This document shows, in pieces, positions 1 to 14,221 of a stretch of DNA of 64,000 bases; position 1 is the stretch's first letter, and every line of letters starts with the position of its first letter. The DNA comes from Lucifuga dentata (taxonomy: Eukaryota; Chordata; Actinopteri; Ophidiiformes; Bythitidae): positions 1 to 64,000 of the forward strand of contig VXCM01005493.1 in assembly GCA_014773175.1 (NCBI GenBank), read 5' to 3'. The notes beneath the pieces are model-generated. The model had not been told where the DNA came from. It made no database searches and saw nothing but the letters and a program-made list of their open reading frames with translations. The position numbers and the translations under genes are program-made.

Positions 1-2336
<2,336 letters not shown>

Positions 2337-2339
2337 ATC

Positions 2340-3014
2340 TGGAAGATAAGAAAATGAGCGTCACCGAGCAGCTGCAGGGCGTGACCAGACAACCTGCAGC
2401 TAAATGATCAGTCTTTGGCTGACAGGTTTGTCTGCTCCGCTCGTTGGTTTGGGAGGAAACTAAACATGATTATGGGGTCTTAACAGTTCTCAAAATAACA
2501 ACTATTATTATTGCTGTTATTTTGATTATTTGTCCTTCACTTTATAAAGATAATCTCTTGGGATCAGAATATCATTTAAAGAGGGTCAAAACATCTCTGT
2601 TTTGTAAGCGAAGGCATTACGGTGATTCATAAAATGTTTTTTCTAACATTTTAAGAGGCTTTATTACTCTAAAGATTTTCCACCATCAATACTCCATTTA
2701 CAGCCAGCAATAACATTAATTCATTTCTCTTCAGATGAACATTTGCTGCCCTTAAATACTGTAGATGGAGTCATCCAATTTCTCATTCAGGTCCTAATAC
2801 TGATTACAAGTAGTGATGTGGAATGTTACAGAGGTACTTAATGTAAGATAAACACATTTAACAAGACTTAATTTAGGTCTGATTTTGGTGTTTTATAGTT
2901 CATCTGTGAATTCTGTGAGTCAGTGATGAGAATTTCAACAAGAAATATGAGTCTTAAAGAAATAGGCTGTGTTACCTGAGCCTTTTAAATGACTATCTGA
3001 CAGTTATTTTGGTT
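2340..3014. other. Probable MFSD6 5' UTR intron
   Basis: Runs from the acceptor just upstream of the MFSD6 start codon. The sequence is AT-rich with no convincing coding frame. The intron is inferred from the donor at 3956 and the acceptor at 2340. Confidence 0.5.
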
Positions 3015-3480
3015 ATTGGCATGATAAGGATCCATGACCCTCAAGTCCACCAGGAATCTCTCTGAAGATCCGGAAACATCATCAATAACCCTACTTCCTC
3101 ACCTCCTTATAGATCCTAGAACCTTCTTAAAGACCTAAATACTTCTCAAAGATCCAATGAACCTCAACATCCATATGAAAATATTCCTGGACTCCAACAA
3201 CATCTGTACCTGCGTGGACCTGTAGGAGCTCCTTTATCTCCTGGAACACCTCAAGTGACCCCTGGAACCTTCTCAAGTACCCACAAGGACAAGAACTTCC
3301 TCAATGATCTGAGGAAACTTACTCTAGGGACCATAAAACATGATTAACAACTTGTAAATCATCTCAAATGATTCCTAAAGTGTCTCGACCCCGAGAACTT
3401 CCTTAAAAACTATGACCCATTTTGCTGGAGACTCAGTTAACCCTCTTCAAGAACTCTGAAGGGCCCTGAACATGATTTGA
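3015..3480. repeat. Degenerate short-unit minisatellite
   Basis: About 20 loosely matching units share the pattern GAACCTTCTCAAGTACC / AGAACCTTCTTAAAGACC / GACCCTCAAGTCC, spaced roughly 18-25 bases. The composition (ACCT/TCAAG-rich) differs sharply from the flanks. It looks like an old, diverged tandem array inside the presumed first intron of MFSD6. Unit length is uncertain by eye. Confidence 0.5.
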
Positions 3481-3955
3481 GAACTGTATTATATCATGTA
3501 AACAGCAAAATCAATTACCAAAGTAGTCACAATGCAGGTTCTTAACAACACTAACTCTCAGTACATGAAACACTATTTTAGTAACAACACGGACCTCCCA
3601 GTGAACCTTCCAGGACCGGCAAAAGGTCCTCGGACCACAGTTCGTAAACCTCTAACTGCTTCTGACGAGATCTGCCAGTCACCGGCTGTTCTATGCGGAA
3701 GAATTTGTACCATGAACAATAGTACATCTTATTTTAGAAAGGAAAAACATCTAATTCAGTGTTTTTATACTCAGACAATTTAGGAAAATAAATTATTGTT
3801 GTTAATTTATACGAAATAAAAGTTGTTTCAGCGTTCGCCAAATAGCTTTCATTTAGTCACAGTACCTTCAATTAAACCCATGAAATGTTTTCAAAAAAAG
3901 ACTCGACAAAATCGAAAATACGAATTTGAATGACAAATAATGTTCATTTTCTTAC

Positions 3956-4200
3956 CTGCTCAGGTCACCGCTCCCATTAAACTATGACTGCGCAGTTTTT
4001 ATTGAATTTCTCTCTCTCTGCTCGGACATTTCTGACCAAAAACACTCATAAATATTAATCTTCCTTCCCGGAAAATGTTAAAACACACATTTGTGTCTCT
4101 TTTTGTCTGATTTAAAGGCGAAATAAAGCGTTAAGTTTGCACTAACAGCTGCCGCAGATCTGTCCGGTCCAACCGGCGCTTCCACCTGTCTGCGCGAGGT
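3956..4200 (-). other. mfsd6: Probable MFSD6 5' non-coding exon
   Basis: On the minus strand the sequence CTGAGCAG/GTAAGAAAATG gives a good donor at 3956, and the next usable acceptor is directly upstream of the MFSD6 ATG at 2336. The segment is CpG-richer than its surroundings and ends near a CRE-containing promoter. The transcription start (around 4200) is inferred, not seen. Confidence 0.5.
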
Positions 4201-4201
4201 G

Positions 4202-4209
4202 TGACGTCA
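4202..4209. promoter_or_regulatory. Perfect CRE palindrome (TGACGTCA), probable MFSD6 promoter
   Basis: The full 8-base CREB/ATF palindrome occurs within the local CpG-rich patch (4140-4230) just upstream of the inferred first exon of MFSD6. CREs of this form are typical of promoter-proximal regions. The regulatory assignment is inference. Confidence 0.5.
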
Positions 4210-4229
4210 GCGTCAAGCTAAGCGGAAAC

Positions 4230-5381
4230 ACGGTACGACTTCCTGTTATTGGTTTCTAAGTAAAAGCCCCAGATAGATTTTAGACTCGACAAAAGTGTGT
4301 TTTCAGCCATAGAAAAGCAGTCTTTTCACTAAAAGCTATAGAATTGAAGTCAAATTAAATAGCATATCTCCAAAAATGCTAATGTTTTGTGATCATGGAT
4401 CCATAAAGAAGGCCTGTAAAATTCAACAGGCAAAAAAGCTATATCCGAAAATGTAAAGGGATGTCTAAGTGAAACTCCAAATGAGGTATTTGTTAAATTT
4501 GTCACATTAACATCATTTTAGTTATATTTAGCAAGATTTTTTCATGGAAAATGTAGACTTTTATTTTGTGGACATCCGGTCCTTCAGGTAACTCTTGGTA
4601 ACATGCATCGGAGCCGTTCAGCCTGACGTCTCCATTGTCTCAATTAAAGGAGAAACATCCATTAATCACAAATTAAAAACCTCAAACTATACTCTTACTA
4701 TTAATTTTAATAAATAAACTATAGGAACATAACAAAACAGGCCTCAAATTGGGAAAGAAATCCTTATGATCCTGTGATATTAAAGCAAAGCATAAAATTG
4801 CCACAGATGAGGTCAAGGAAGCAAGTTCAGGTCACTTTAAACTCACCACTGAGCACCAGACAGGATGTTTGTGAGTTCTGTTGAAAACACTGATAAGTAC
4901 ATTTAATATTTTGTCAATATTAGCAGACATTCTAGATTAAGTTTTAAAAAAATCAAACTGATGTTGGTTTTAACATCCATTCAGTATCAGCTACGTAAAA
5001 ACTTTTTATAATGCTTAGATACAACAAACTCCACCTACCTAGTGCTTCAAGTTTAATAAAATGAAATGCCAAGAATTATTATTCAATAATAATTGGTTTG
5101 TAGTTTGGTGCAACAACACCGTTTACCTGCAGGGGGCACTCTAGTCATTCATGTTACATTCAAACATTTTATGTTATGATCAATATTGAATTTTTTGACT
5201 AGTTCTGAAATGCTGATATTTTAAAAAATATGAATATTATAGCAACAGCTTGAGAAGTTTTGTTCCACAAAAAGTTACGACATCCAGTTCAACATTTTAC
5301 AAACTTGTCACATCAAAGCTTCATAACTTTATATTTCATCACCTCCATTTACATAAAAAAAAATATTGTCCATTAAAATTA
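4230..5381. other. Intergenic AT-rich sequence
   Basis: Lies between the MFSD6 promoter patch and the 3' end of the leucine-rich-repeat gene. No coding frame, RNA gene or clear repeat was recognised. Confidence 0.5.
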
Positions 5382-5387
5382 TTTATT
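5382..5387 (-). terminator. Candidate poly(A) signal of the LRR gene
   Basis: AATAAA on the minus strand, about 245 bases downstream of the stop codon at 5632. It is the closest canonical hexamer in the right orientation that I noticed. Confidence 0.4.
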
Positions 5388-5631
5388 GCTTCAGATCATT
5401 AGTCACAATTATGTGTCCTTGTTTAGACTAAACAGAGCTAAATCTTTGTCACTTTTTTTACAACCAAGTGGTAAAAAAGGAGACGTATAGAAATCCTCTG
5501 CAAGAATTATAAAACACCTTGCTGTCTTTTAAAAGAGATTTTATGGCTTTTAAAAGTTATTACTATGTGACAAAAAAAAAAAACTTACTACATCACAGAG
5601 AGAAATAAAACAAAAAAAAAAAGAGATGCAT

Positions 5632-6779
5632 TCAGTAGTCCGACTCATCTGAAAACTCCCCCTGCTGCGTCCAGTGCTGTTTCTTCTTCTTCCTCTTCCT
5701 CTTTCTCTCCCCCATCAGCATTGCAGCCAGCACAGTTATCACCACGGTGATGGTGATGATGAGCACTGTGACCGTCTCAGCGATGCACAGCTCTGTGTCC
5801 ACATCCATGAGCCGATAATCCTCCAGGACAGGTGGTGTCCTGCAGGTCAGGTTGTAGTAGTCATCCAGGAAGAGCCTCTGGATGCTCCTCAGCTTCCGGA
5901 AGATTCTCTGCAGGTCGCAGTCACAGTTCCAGGGGTTCCCCTCCAGCAGGATGTGGGTGCTGTAGGTGTGGATGCTCAGGAACGTCTTGAAGTAGATGGT
6001 AGTCAGCTTGTTGTTGGCCAGGTTGAGCAGCGTCAGGCTGGTGAGTGGCTTGAAGATTCCCAGCTCGGTTTCATTGATGTGGTTTCCCTCCAGGTTGAGG
6101 ACCTCCAGGGAGCGGAGCATGGAGAAGATCCCGCTCCTCAGCGACGTCAGCTGATTTTTCTCCAGGTGGAGCTGCCGCAGAGTGCTCATGGATGCAAAGG
6201 ACCTCACCTATTCCAAAAAGACTTACAGGTCTCAATTGATAAAAACATTAAATCTTGGTGGCTTGATGCACCAGAGCCATAACTTACCAGGATGGTGTGA
6301 ATGTTGTTGCCGGTCAGGTTCAGCCTCTGCAGGCCGTCCAGGTGCAGGAAGCTCTGGCTGTCTAGGCTGGTCAGTCGGTTATGGGCCAGCTGCAGCTCCC
6401 GTAGGGAGGCCAGGCCCAGAGAGAAACCTGCACTCAGGGTGGAGATCTGGTTCCAGCTTAGGTCCAGCCTCTGCAGGAACTCCAGCTGTGAGAAGCAGCC
6501 GTCCTCCATCACACTGATGCTGTTGTTTTGCAGCAGCAGAACCCGAAGCTTAAGGTTTTTGCTGAGTGAGTGTTCGGGGATGACAGAGATGAGGTTGTCA
6601 GACAGGTCAAGGAGTTCGGTGGTTGGAGGGATTCTGCTGGGCAGTTGGGTGAAGAGAGCTTGTGAGCAGATGGTGAACTTCAGATCCCCTCGACAGTCGC
6701 AACCCAGGTCACACCAGCCACTGTGGGACTTAGAGAAGACCTCCACCACGCTAAGGAGGAGGAACAGGAACTCCTTCAT
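5632..6779 (-). CDS. Leucine-rich-repeat single-pass membrane protein, two coding exons
   Basis: Exon 1 is 6779-6288 (164 codons) and exon 2 is 6207-5632. The 80-bp intron uses CTG/GTAAG and AATAG/GTGAGG in phase 0, giving 355 residues. The protein starts with a signal peptide (MKEFLFLLLSVVEVFS), then an LRR N-terminal Cys cap (WCDLGCDCRG). About eight leucine-rich repeats follow, for example LRVLLLQNNSISVMEDGCF and LRELQLAHNRLTSLDSQSF. The C-terminal cap is NPWNCDCDLQRIF...LTCRTP, the membrane segment is TVTVLIITITVVITVLAAML, and a basic tail (KRKRKKKK) ends in acidic EFSDESDY. It should be a type I surface protein with an extracellular LRR domain, likely in protein recognition. I do not recognise a specific orthologue. 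A CAG acceptor at 6792 shows that more 5' UTR exons exist. Confidence 0.85.
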
Positions 6780-6791
6780 GGCTCCACAGCT

Positions 6792-8142
6792 CTGTGAAAA
6801 GAACCAAACAGTTAAATAGCCTGTTTTTAAACTAGGATGTTTAAACTGTTCAGCTGATGCAAGTCTAAGTCAAGCTGAAGTCTTTATCAGTAAATTAAAC
6901 ACGCTATCGTATTGTATGTCTTTCAAATATGATATGAAAAAACACAACACATGCAAACTCAGCTTTTTTTTTGCTGGATTTTACTGGATAAAACCACCTT
7001 TCCCTTCAAGTTTTTAGTCAATTTGACTACATGGTAATTCACACATTGTGCTTGGCACCAACTCAGACTTTAAAGGAGGAACAGCGAAGGAACAAAAAGG
7101 GTTTCTACAACACAAAATATTCATTTCCCAGTTCAACAACAATATGAGAGTAAAACAAATCCTATTTCTATAACAAAATCTCTACACATGGTGAGGTTTT
7201 GTCTTACCAGCAGCTGCTCCTCTGTTTCCATGTCTCCCTGATCACAGTCATCAACATCCAAACAGCAGCAGCAGGTGGAAACGGGACATGATAAAGGTGA
7301 GGAAGGACGACGGCTATTGTCTGAGCCCAGAAAACCTGAGCTGAGTGACAAAGGCTGTGTGATGGAAAGAGAGAGACATACAGTAAGAGAGGAGAGGGAG
7401 TGCTTGTCAATTATTCACCAGGGTTGTTGTGGGAGGGAGTTATGAGAGCAGAAAGGAGCTTTAAGAGATTGATTTCAAACTGGGCCAGCATCCTGAGAAT
7501 TACACGGCCTGTGGTCAGATTTAGTTTGAGTACTTATTTCAAGCTTGCAGATTAGTTTGTTCATTTTATTTATTTCAAAAATGGTATATTTTAGGATCCA
7601 GAATTTTTTTTTTCTCTGTGCAGTATTCATTTACTGTGGCTTAATGGTTAAAAAAGAAGTTTTTCAAGAAGAAGAAATTATCAAAAATTATTCATTTAGA
7701 TATAAAAGTGGGTAAATTTATACTTAACATGATAAAAACATACTTACTAATATGAATCTGTTTTCAATGGTTTTATATATGTGATGCATCTTTTTGTAAG
7801 GAACCTTTGTGGTATTTTTTATTTATATGGTATTTATACTCCCAAAAATAAAGAAATTCCTAATCTTTCCAAACAAAATTGATTCTGTGTTTTGTAATAT
7901 TTAAGGTGATTCACCAACTTCTCTTCTGAAGGAAACTTAAGAAATTGAGTTTATACAAAAACCTGGTGCTGTACATAATTTCACAAGCAACCAAAATTTG
8001 AGAGGTCAGAGGTCAGAGGTCAGGTAAAATGCTTACAAGAGACAGAAGGGCCATTTATGAGTTAAAAACAGTAATTCTGAAAGAAAATAAATACAGAATA
8101 TGATGAAAATGACTTTATAGAAACATCTCACCTGAAGTTCTT
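6792..8142 (-). other. Upstream region of LRR gene with candidate 5' UTR exons
   Basis: A TTCTTTTCACAG acceptor 12 bases before the LRR start codon requires an upstream non-coding exon. Good minus-strand donors are seen at 7208 (GCTGCTG/GTAAGAC) and 8142 (CTTCAG/GTGAGATG). Either or both may end leader exons, but exon starts cannot be fixed. The rest is AT-rich with no coding frame. Confidence 0.35.
8003..8022 (+). promoter_or_regulatory. Three AGGTCA half-sites in DR1 spacing
   Basis: AGGTCA occurs at 8003, 8010 and 8017, each separated by one G. This is the direct-repeat-1 arrangement bound by RXR heterodimers and HNF4-type nuclear receptors. It lies upstream of the LRR gene leader. It could equally be a short 7-bp tandem repeat without function. 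Confidence 0.3.
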
Positions 8143-8789
8143 TCAGTTCATGGAGTTGATTGGAGCTGATGGTTCAACCTGATGGTGCAATAGAATCAAA
8201 AACAAAAAGTTAGTGAAGTAGAAAAACCTTTCTCCTGATAGTTACAGAATCTAAACATATTATTTTTCATATTACAGCTGCTCTTCTCTGTGTTTGTAAA
8301 GCAAATATGAAGTGAGCCACATGTTCCAGATGTGAGCTGATGTGTTCTGATCTGTAGGATGAAACAGGGATGTGTTGGATGGATGAGAAGAGACCTGTTC
8401 TTCACAGAGAGAAAGATTATACTAATGCGTCCAAATCCTCAACCGAAATAAAGCACTCTCACTTTCCACTGATGCCCACCCACCTCCATTAATCGAAGAA
8501 TCAGAGATCTCTCTGCGTAACCCAATTTCAGTTTTCAGCTGTCAGCTGCATCAAATATGGGTCATTTGTTGGTTCTTTAGGTGACATCAGGGTTTATTTG
8601 ACATTTTCACCCCTCAAAAGACTGGAATATAGTTTGGATGTTCTTAAATTTTCAATACTTATTTTTTTTTTCATCTTAGTCTCATAGAAATTTGTAGAAA
8701 AGTATTTGGTTTTGATTAAAAAAGTCTCTAATTTGGGAACCAAACCCTGATCACCAAAATTGAGGGTGCAATATTCATTTACAAGGATT

Positions 8790-9010
8790 ACAAGGGCTGA
8801 TTGATAAATTGTGAGCCTTGCCTAGAAAGCTTAAGCTCTGCCAAAGATGCTGGAGGGTTTTGTCCCCTTTTCAAGGAATTCCAGAAATCCTCCCCAGCTG
8901 ATATAACATCAGCTGGAGCCTTTTTCATGTTTGGGAAGAGATGAGAGTCTGAGGGACCAAATCAGGTGAGTGGTTCAAAACCACATTAGCAGCCAGCGCT
9001 GCAATGGTCC
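8790..9010 (-). mobile_element. Decayed mariner-like transposase remnant
   Basis: On the minus strand a frame reads HSPDLVP, and after a one-base shift it continues DSHLFPNMKKA. This resembles the mariner transposase catalytic stretch (Y/H)SPDLAPSD...LFP(N/K)MKK. The following residues (ADVISAGEDFWNSL) fit the same region loosely. Frames are broken and no terminal repeats are seen. A perfect 9-bp inverted repeat (CCAGCTGAT, 8894-8902 and 8908-8916) lies inside. The identification is tentative. Confidence 0.35.
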
Positions 9011-9102
9011 TGCTTTTCATACGACTCGTCCCTCTCAGAGATATCAGGTGTCTGCAGGGTTCTAGTTTCACTCCAGCCGATGATGTGACCTGGATAATAG
9101 TG

Positions 9103-9104
<2 letters not shown>

Positions 9105-9163
<59 letters not shown>
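9105..9163. repeat. (CA)n microsatellite
   Basis: An almost pure CA dinucleotide run of ~58 bases. The Cys-Val and His-Thr frames crossing it are repeat translations, not genes. Confidence 0.95.
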
Positions 9164-9164
<1 letters not shown>

Positions 9165-10026
9165 ACAATAACAGCTGGAAACTCCTTCAATTACTGAGTC
9201 ACGTTCAGCCTGATTAACCACCAGAGCCTCATCTCATCAAGAATTCATACATTTAACATCAAATAAACGTCATAATTTATGTACAAAAATGCAAAATCAT
9301 AACCTGACCTTAAAGAAAAAAAAGCTAAAAGTTAACTAAAGTCTGGTTTCGTAGGATCTGAACTGCTATGAAAATATAACAAGTGATAAGTTCTGAGCTT
9401 CAAGGAATTGTTGGACGTCTGTGGGCAGATTTGACATGATAGTGTCTGTGTTTTACAGCTGTCGGAGAGCAGATTACAGCAGAACACAATGAAGACACTA
9501 ATCTTTAATCCCTGTGGACTGGGACTACCTCCATGTTCTGCTGAAACAGTCTGCCTTTTGGTTTGGTTATAGTTCATATTTCCAGATATTCCAGATATTG
9601 AAAGAATTATTTTGTAACATAATAAGCCAAATAACACACTATTCTAATGTGTGTAAAATATATTTACCATCAATATATATAACTAAATATCTAATTGATA
9701 TTTTATCTATATGACTTCTAATTTTTAACATTTTCTTGGTAATAATTATTATTTTTTTCTGATCCTCTTCATGCTCCTTTTGGTTTATCATTTTATGCTG
9801 TCTATTCAATAAAGTTCTGAAGAAAATGAAGCAGCAGAAAACAAATCAAACTGTAGTTCTTACTGTTGGCCAGCAGAGGGCGGAGCAGACCAGTCTGACA
9901 AAATAGCATTGAAGGAGCATCCCGGTAGTTTTGCATGTTTGAGCTCAAAATCCACAAACACACAAACACGTTATGTTACTGCAAACCATTTAGTTGTTGT
10001 GGTAGTAGTTGTAATAATGTCAATAA

Positions 10027-10174
10027 AACACACACACACACACGCACACACACACACACACACATGCACATGCACACACTGTCACTCAGTGCTCTTAACT
10101 GATAGTCAAAAAACTTTTACTTTTGATTAAATCTGATTTGACATCAAACTGTTTTAACAAGCACTACAGAGTAA

Positions 10175-10241
<67 letters not shown>

Positions 10242-10601
10242 AAATGGACTGAGGTGTTAATGAACACAGTGGCAGCGGCTTGTTCTCGCTCCTCCTCAGA
10301 TCCAACATGGCAGCTCTGACTGGGTGCCTCACAAAGGTCACAGAGGTCAAAGGATAAACAACAACAGGTAGTCCTCAATCAGGTCCTCAGTCAGAGTTTT
10401 AGGTGGTTTTTATGAATTATATGTGACATTTTAGTCATTTAATAAACTTTAAAAAATTATAAATTTCAACAATTAAAACTCCACTGTGACTATCAGTAAC
10501 ATCCTCATCATCATCATCATCTACAAGTGTGACATGCAGTGACTTTTCTTCATCCTGCCACTCTCGCTACTACAAATACTACTGCAACTACGCAATAGTG
10601 G

Positions 10602-10634
<33 letters not shown>

Positions 10635-10635
10635 N

Positions 10636-10679
<44 letters not shown>

Positions 10680-10788
10680 CAGAGAGAGGGAGGGAGAGTT
10701 GATAAAGAAAACACCTCCAGGGAAACAGGAAGAAAACGTGTGTGTTTGTGTTTAAGTGAGATTGTGAAACACACACACATGTGCATGT

Positions 10789-10829
<41 letters not shown>

Positions 10830-11087
10830 CTCAAGTGGTCTCTGGTTGTCAGAGTGGATCCATCAGAACCAACAGGAAGCATGCCACGACCTCCAAACCA
10901 ACTCTACACTTTTCGTTTTAATTTTCCTCCTCCTCCTCCTCCTCCTCCTCCTCCTCCTCCCCTGTCATCCCCTCTATTCTCTCTTGCTCCTTTCTCTCTC
11001 CTTTCTCTTCCTTCTCTCCTTGAAGACTTTTGTGGTTGCTTTCCAGTATCTAGGTCAAGGTTGTGTATCTGGACAAGTAACACCGTG

Positions 11088-11139
<52 letters not shown>
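10027..11139. repeat. Microsatellite cluster (AC, GT, GA, TCC)
   Basis: Six simple-sequence tracts lie within 1.1 kb: AC at 10027-10078, GT at 10177-10241, GT followed by GA at 10600-10671 (with an N at 10635), AC at 10767-10826, TCC at 10924-10961, and AC at 11089-11139. No gene lies among them, and the apparent open frames are repeat translations. Confidence 0.9.
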
Positions 11140-11140
<1 letters not shown>

Positions 11141-11607
11141 AGAGTATTTTTGGCAGCTCAGCGTGTGATCGCCCCTTGAGATGTCAGAGCTTTTAGGTCA
11201 GGCAGATCTTTCTGCTTCCTGGAAAACTTCAGCAGAGAAAAAGCAAAGAGCAGAAAGCAGCAGGACGTCTGAAATATTCAGCCGCTGTGTTATTACCTGT
11301 TTCCTACAAATAACAGGAGCTCAGAAAAGAGATTTAGGGAGGGGCGGGGTTTACCTCCAGGCATCAATATTTGATGAGCTCTCCACCTGCCCGGTCCGCT
11401 GGGACACACAACAAGCATTCTGATCCAAACTGTTTTGGCATGTTGACATGGAGGACAAGGGAAGCACAGTGCACGATGGCGGACGCTGTGTGTGTTTGAT
11501 GGCAGGGGTTAAAGGTCAAACTTCGTAGATAAAGATGCTCAGCTGAGCGTCACACAGAGAAATGCGTGGAGATGCTTTCCTGTCAAATGTGTGTGTGTGT
11601 GTGGTCC

Positions 11608-12430
11608 ACCAACACCACTGCCCTCACCAAAAATCCCAGCAGCGCCTGCACTTCCTGTGGAGACTGAAAAAGGCTAAATCACCTCCACTAATCATGACAA
11701 CATTCTACAGAGGGACAATAGAAAGCATCCTGACCCATTGCATCACTGTCTGGTACGGCAGCTGCTCTGCTGCAGACAGGAAAACCCTGCAGAGAATAGT
11801 GAGGGCAGCAGAAAAGATCATTGAAGCCCCTCTCCCTGCCCTAACAGACATTTACAAGGACCGATGTGTCAGAAAGGCCACAAACATCATGCTGGACCCC
11901 TCTCACCCATCCCAACACCTCTTTGTGCTTCTGCCCTCTGGCAGGAGGCTGCAGAGCATTCGGGCCAGATCAGCCAGACTGTGCAACAGCTTCTTCCCTC
12001 AGGCCATCAGGGCAATGAACTCTCTCCACAAGCTGCCCCCCCATTCCTCCTGTCAGTGCCAGGGAAGAATGAGACGGAACTGAATGCACATGCACTTTAC
12101 TTTACAACAAATGTTTACACTGCGCTCAGGGTATCTTTCTTTGTTTCTCTCATTCCTTCTTTTTAAGCCACTTTTTTTGATCCAGCACTTGGATGATATC
12201 CAGCACTTTCTCACAACCAAGCTGCTCTTGACTATTAAGTATTTTATTTTATGGTATGTTTTAACTGTTAATTGTTATTATGTTTTTAAATCTTGTTCTT
12301 ACAAGTGTGACTGTTACAGTATGACTGCTTGTTGATCGAGCACTATCATCCATGGAGAACGGTATCTCGTTTCTGTATATGCTGAAGGTATATGATGGAA
12401 GTGACAATAAACAATAAACAAACAAACAAA
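11608..12430 (+). mobile_element. LINE 3' end (L2/CR1-type reverse transcriptase C-terminus)
   Basis: A plus-strand frame inside 11562-12083 reads QQRLHFLWRLKKAK, ILTHCITVWYGSC, IVRAAEKIIEAPLPAL, DPSHPSQHLFVLLPSGRR and SFFPQAIRAMN. This is the conserved C-terminal tail of L2/CR1-group LINE reverse transcriptases of fish. The stop at ~12083 is followed by a 3' UTR ending GACAATAAACAATAAACAAAC at ~12430, typical of these elements. The copy is 5'-truncated: the catalytic RT core and endonuclease are absent. The surviving frame is open over ~140 codons, so the insertion is not very old. Confidence 0.85.
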
Positions 12431-12529
12431 TAATATCAAGACAGAAAATCAGAAACTGCTGGTAAACAACATGATTCATAAACGATGCAAACAAACATTT
12501 CTCATTTATATATCATATGCAAAGACAAG

Positions 12530-13113
12530 TTAAAGCTCCATGCCACCCGTTTTCCAAGTTTGAGCCTAATATATTCAGTTTTCATACATGTTACATTACT
12601 GACAATCATTTCCCAAAGCATACTACTGAACAGTGAATTAAAAATGTTTTTCCTACCTTCCAGACCTCCATTGGTTTCAGTTCATTCTGCTATTAAAATC
12701 AACTTGTTGATACTGTAAACGTTCTTGGGATAGGTAATCCATCATCACCAACAAGACGTGTATTCAGGTTTTTTTAGAAGTTATGTAATTTTAGTGTTTA
12801 AGCTCAATAAAAAGCGTGGAGTGAATGTATGCCTCCACCGGGGAATATAGTCCCAAAAGAAGACCTGCGTTTATGGAAAAATTTAAAGGACCGTGACTTC
12901 ATAAGGCTGTGTAACTATTAGCAGGAGAAACATGGATTTTTAAGGTGGGTGTATCACTTGAATATTTGATTTTGAAAGATTAAGAGATTTAGCAAAATAT
13001 CAGGAAAGCTGAAATACGGTTTTATCCTTTGAGAAATGATTGTCAGTAACGTAACGTGTATGAAAACTGAATAAATTAGGTTCAAACATGCAAAATGCAG
13101 TATGGTCCTTTAA
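12530..13113 (+). mobile_element. TTAA-flanked inverted-repeat element, copy 1
   Basis: 584 bp bounded by TTAA. The right end is the inverse of AGGACCATACC and the left end is a diverged form (AGCTCCATGCC). The interior is almost identical to copies 2 and 4. No transposase frame is present, so the element is non-autonomous. Confidence 0.88.
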
Positions 13114-13285
13114 GGCCCTATTTTTCATCACATTAGTATAAATTTGAAAATACTATTTTACTGTGTATTTTCAGGTATCAAGAATACCAGCATATGGCCA
13201 AATCTTTGAGCTGTAACCATGGTGACGCTGAAGATGAGGTCAGCATCACACTGACAACATTCGACAAAGGTCAGGACGTTAAACC

Positions 13286-13300
13286 TCAGCATCCTGCAGG

Positions 13301-13336
<36 letters not shown>

Positions 13337-14221
13337 TCTTAAGGTGGGGTGGGGGGGGGCGCAGGAAGTACATTTGTCTACTTGCTTGAATCCAAACCCT
13401 GTGCCTCTTTTCATCCCTGTCAGAGGAAACATAAGTTGTATTTTTGAAGAGTAAAAGCTGCGTTCTGTCTGGATGTTGGACGTTGGAGCGGCGCTGCAGG
13501 AAGCAGATCTCAGATGTGGGTTAGCGGGAGGTTCTTCCTCTCTAAAAGCCTTCCTCTTCACGGCAGCCATTACTCTGTTTAAAGCTTTATGACGGCTACA
13601 CTGAGCTTTGCAGCCCGTCTGGACGTTTCTGTGCCACTGAAAAACACAACGACAACCTGATGGTGGCGAATTAAAGGGAAATCAGGCGGTTTTATCTTTG
13701 GTGTGTCACACTGAGGTCACAGAAAGACAAGCTGACTGGATGCTACAAAAAACCCTTTAAATTATCTGTTAAAACACATTTTATTCTGATCTTGAATTCA
13801 TGTCCAATTTCCTTGGTTTGACTTTATTTATTTATGTTTTATTGCCTGTGAAAGACTTTGCTGGTGTTATTGAAAAGTGCTACCACAAATAAAGTTTATG
13901 TCCATTATTCATTGTTGGCTGCAGAGCTTTTTCCTGTTTTTTTCTGGTTTTTTTTTTGGACCACAGAGGAGTTTGTTTTAGCAGCATGCAGAAAGGAGAG
14001 AGGAGGAAGTGCAGGACTATCTGTGTTTGTTGAGCTGGAGGTAATGCACAGTGACAGGCTGACGGGTGAAGTGTGTGTGTGTGTGTGTGTGCGTGTGTGT
14101 AAATAGTGGTTGGATTGGCATTTCCTGGACACACCCTGCATCCATATAAATTGATAAAACACATAAATAGATTTGCCTCAAAAAAAAAAAAAAAAAAANA
14201 AAAAAAAAAAAAAAAAATCTG
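13286..14221. other. Intergenic DNA with short repeats
   Basis: Contains an AC run (13302-13333), a GT run (14069-14099) and a poly-A tract of ~38 bases with an N at 14199. No coding frame or RNA gene was recognised. Confidence 0.6.

Noticed and set aside
9105..11139. Many open frames of (Cys-Val)n, (His-Thr)n or Ser-Leu repeats
   Set aside because: They are translations of CA/GT, GA/CT and TCC microsatellites in several frames on both strands, with no domain or splice context.
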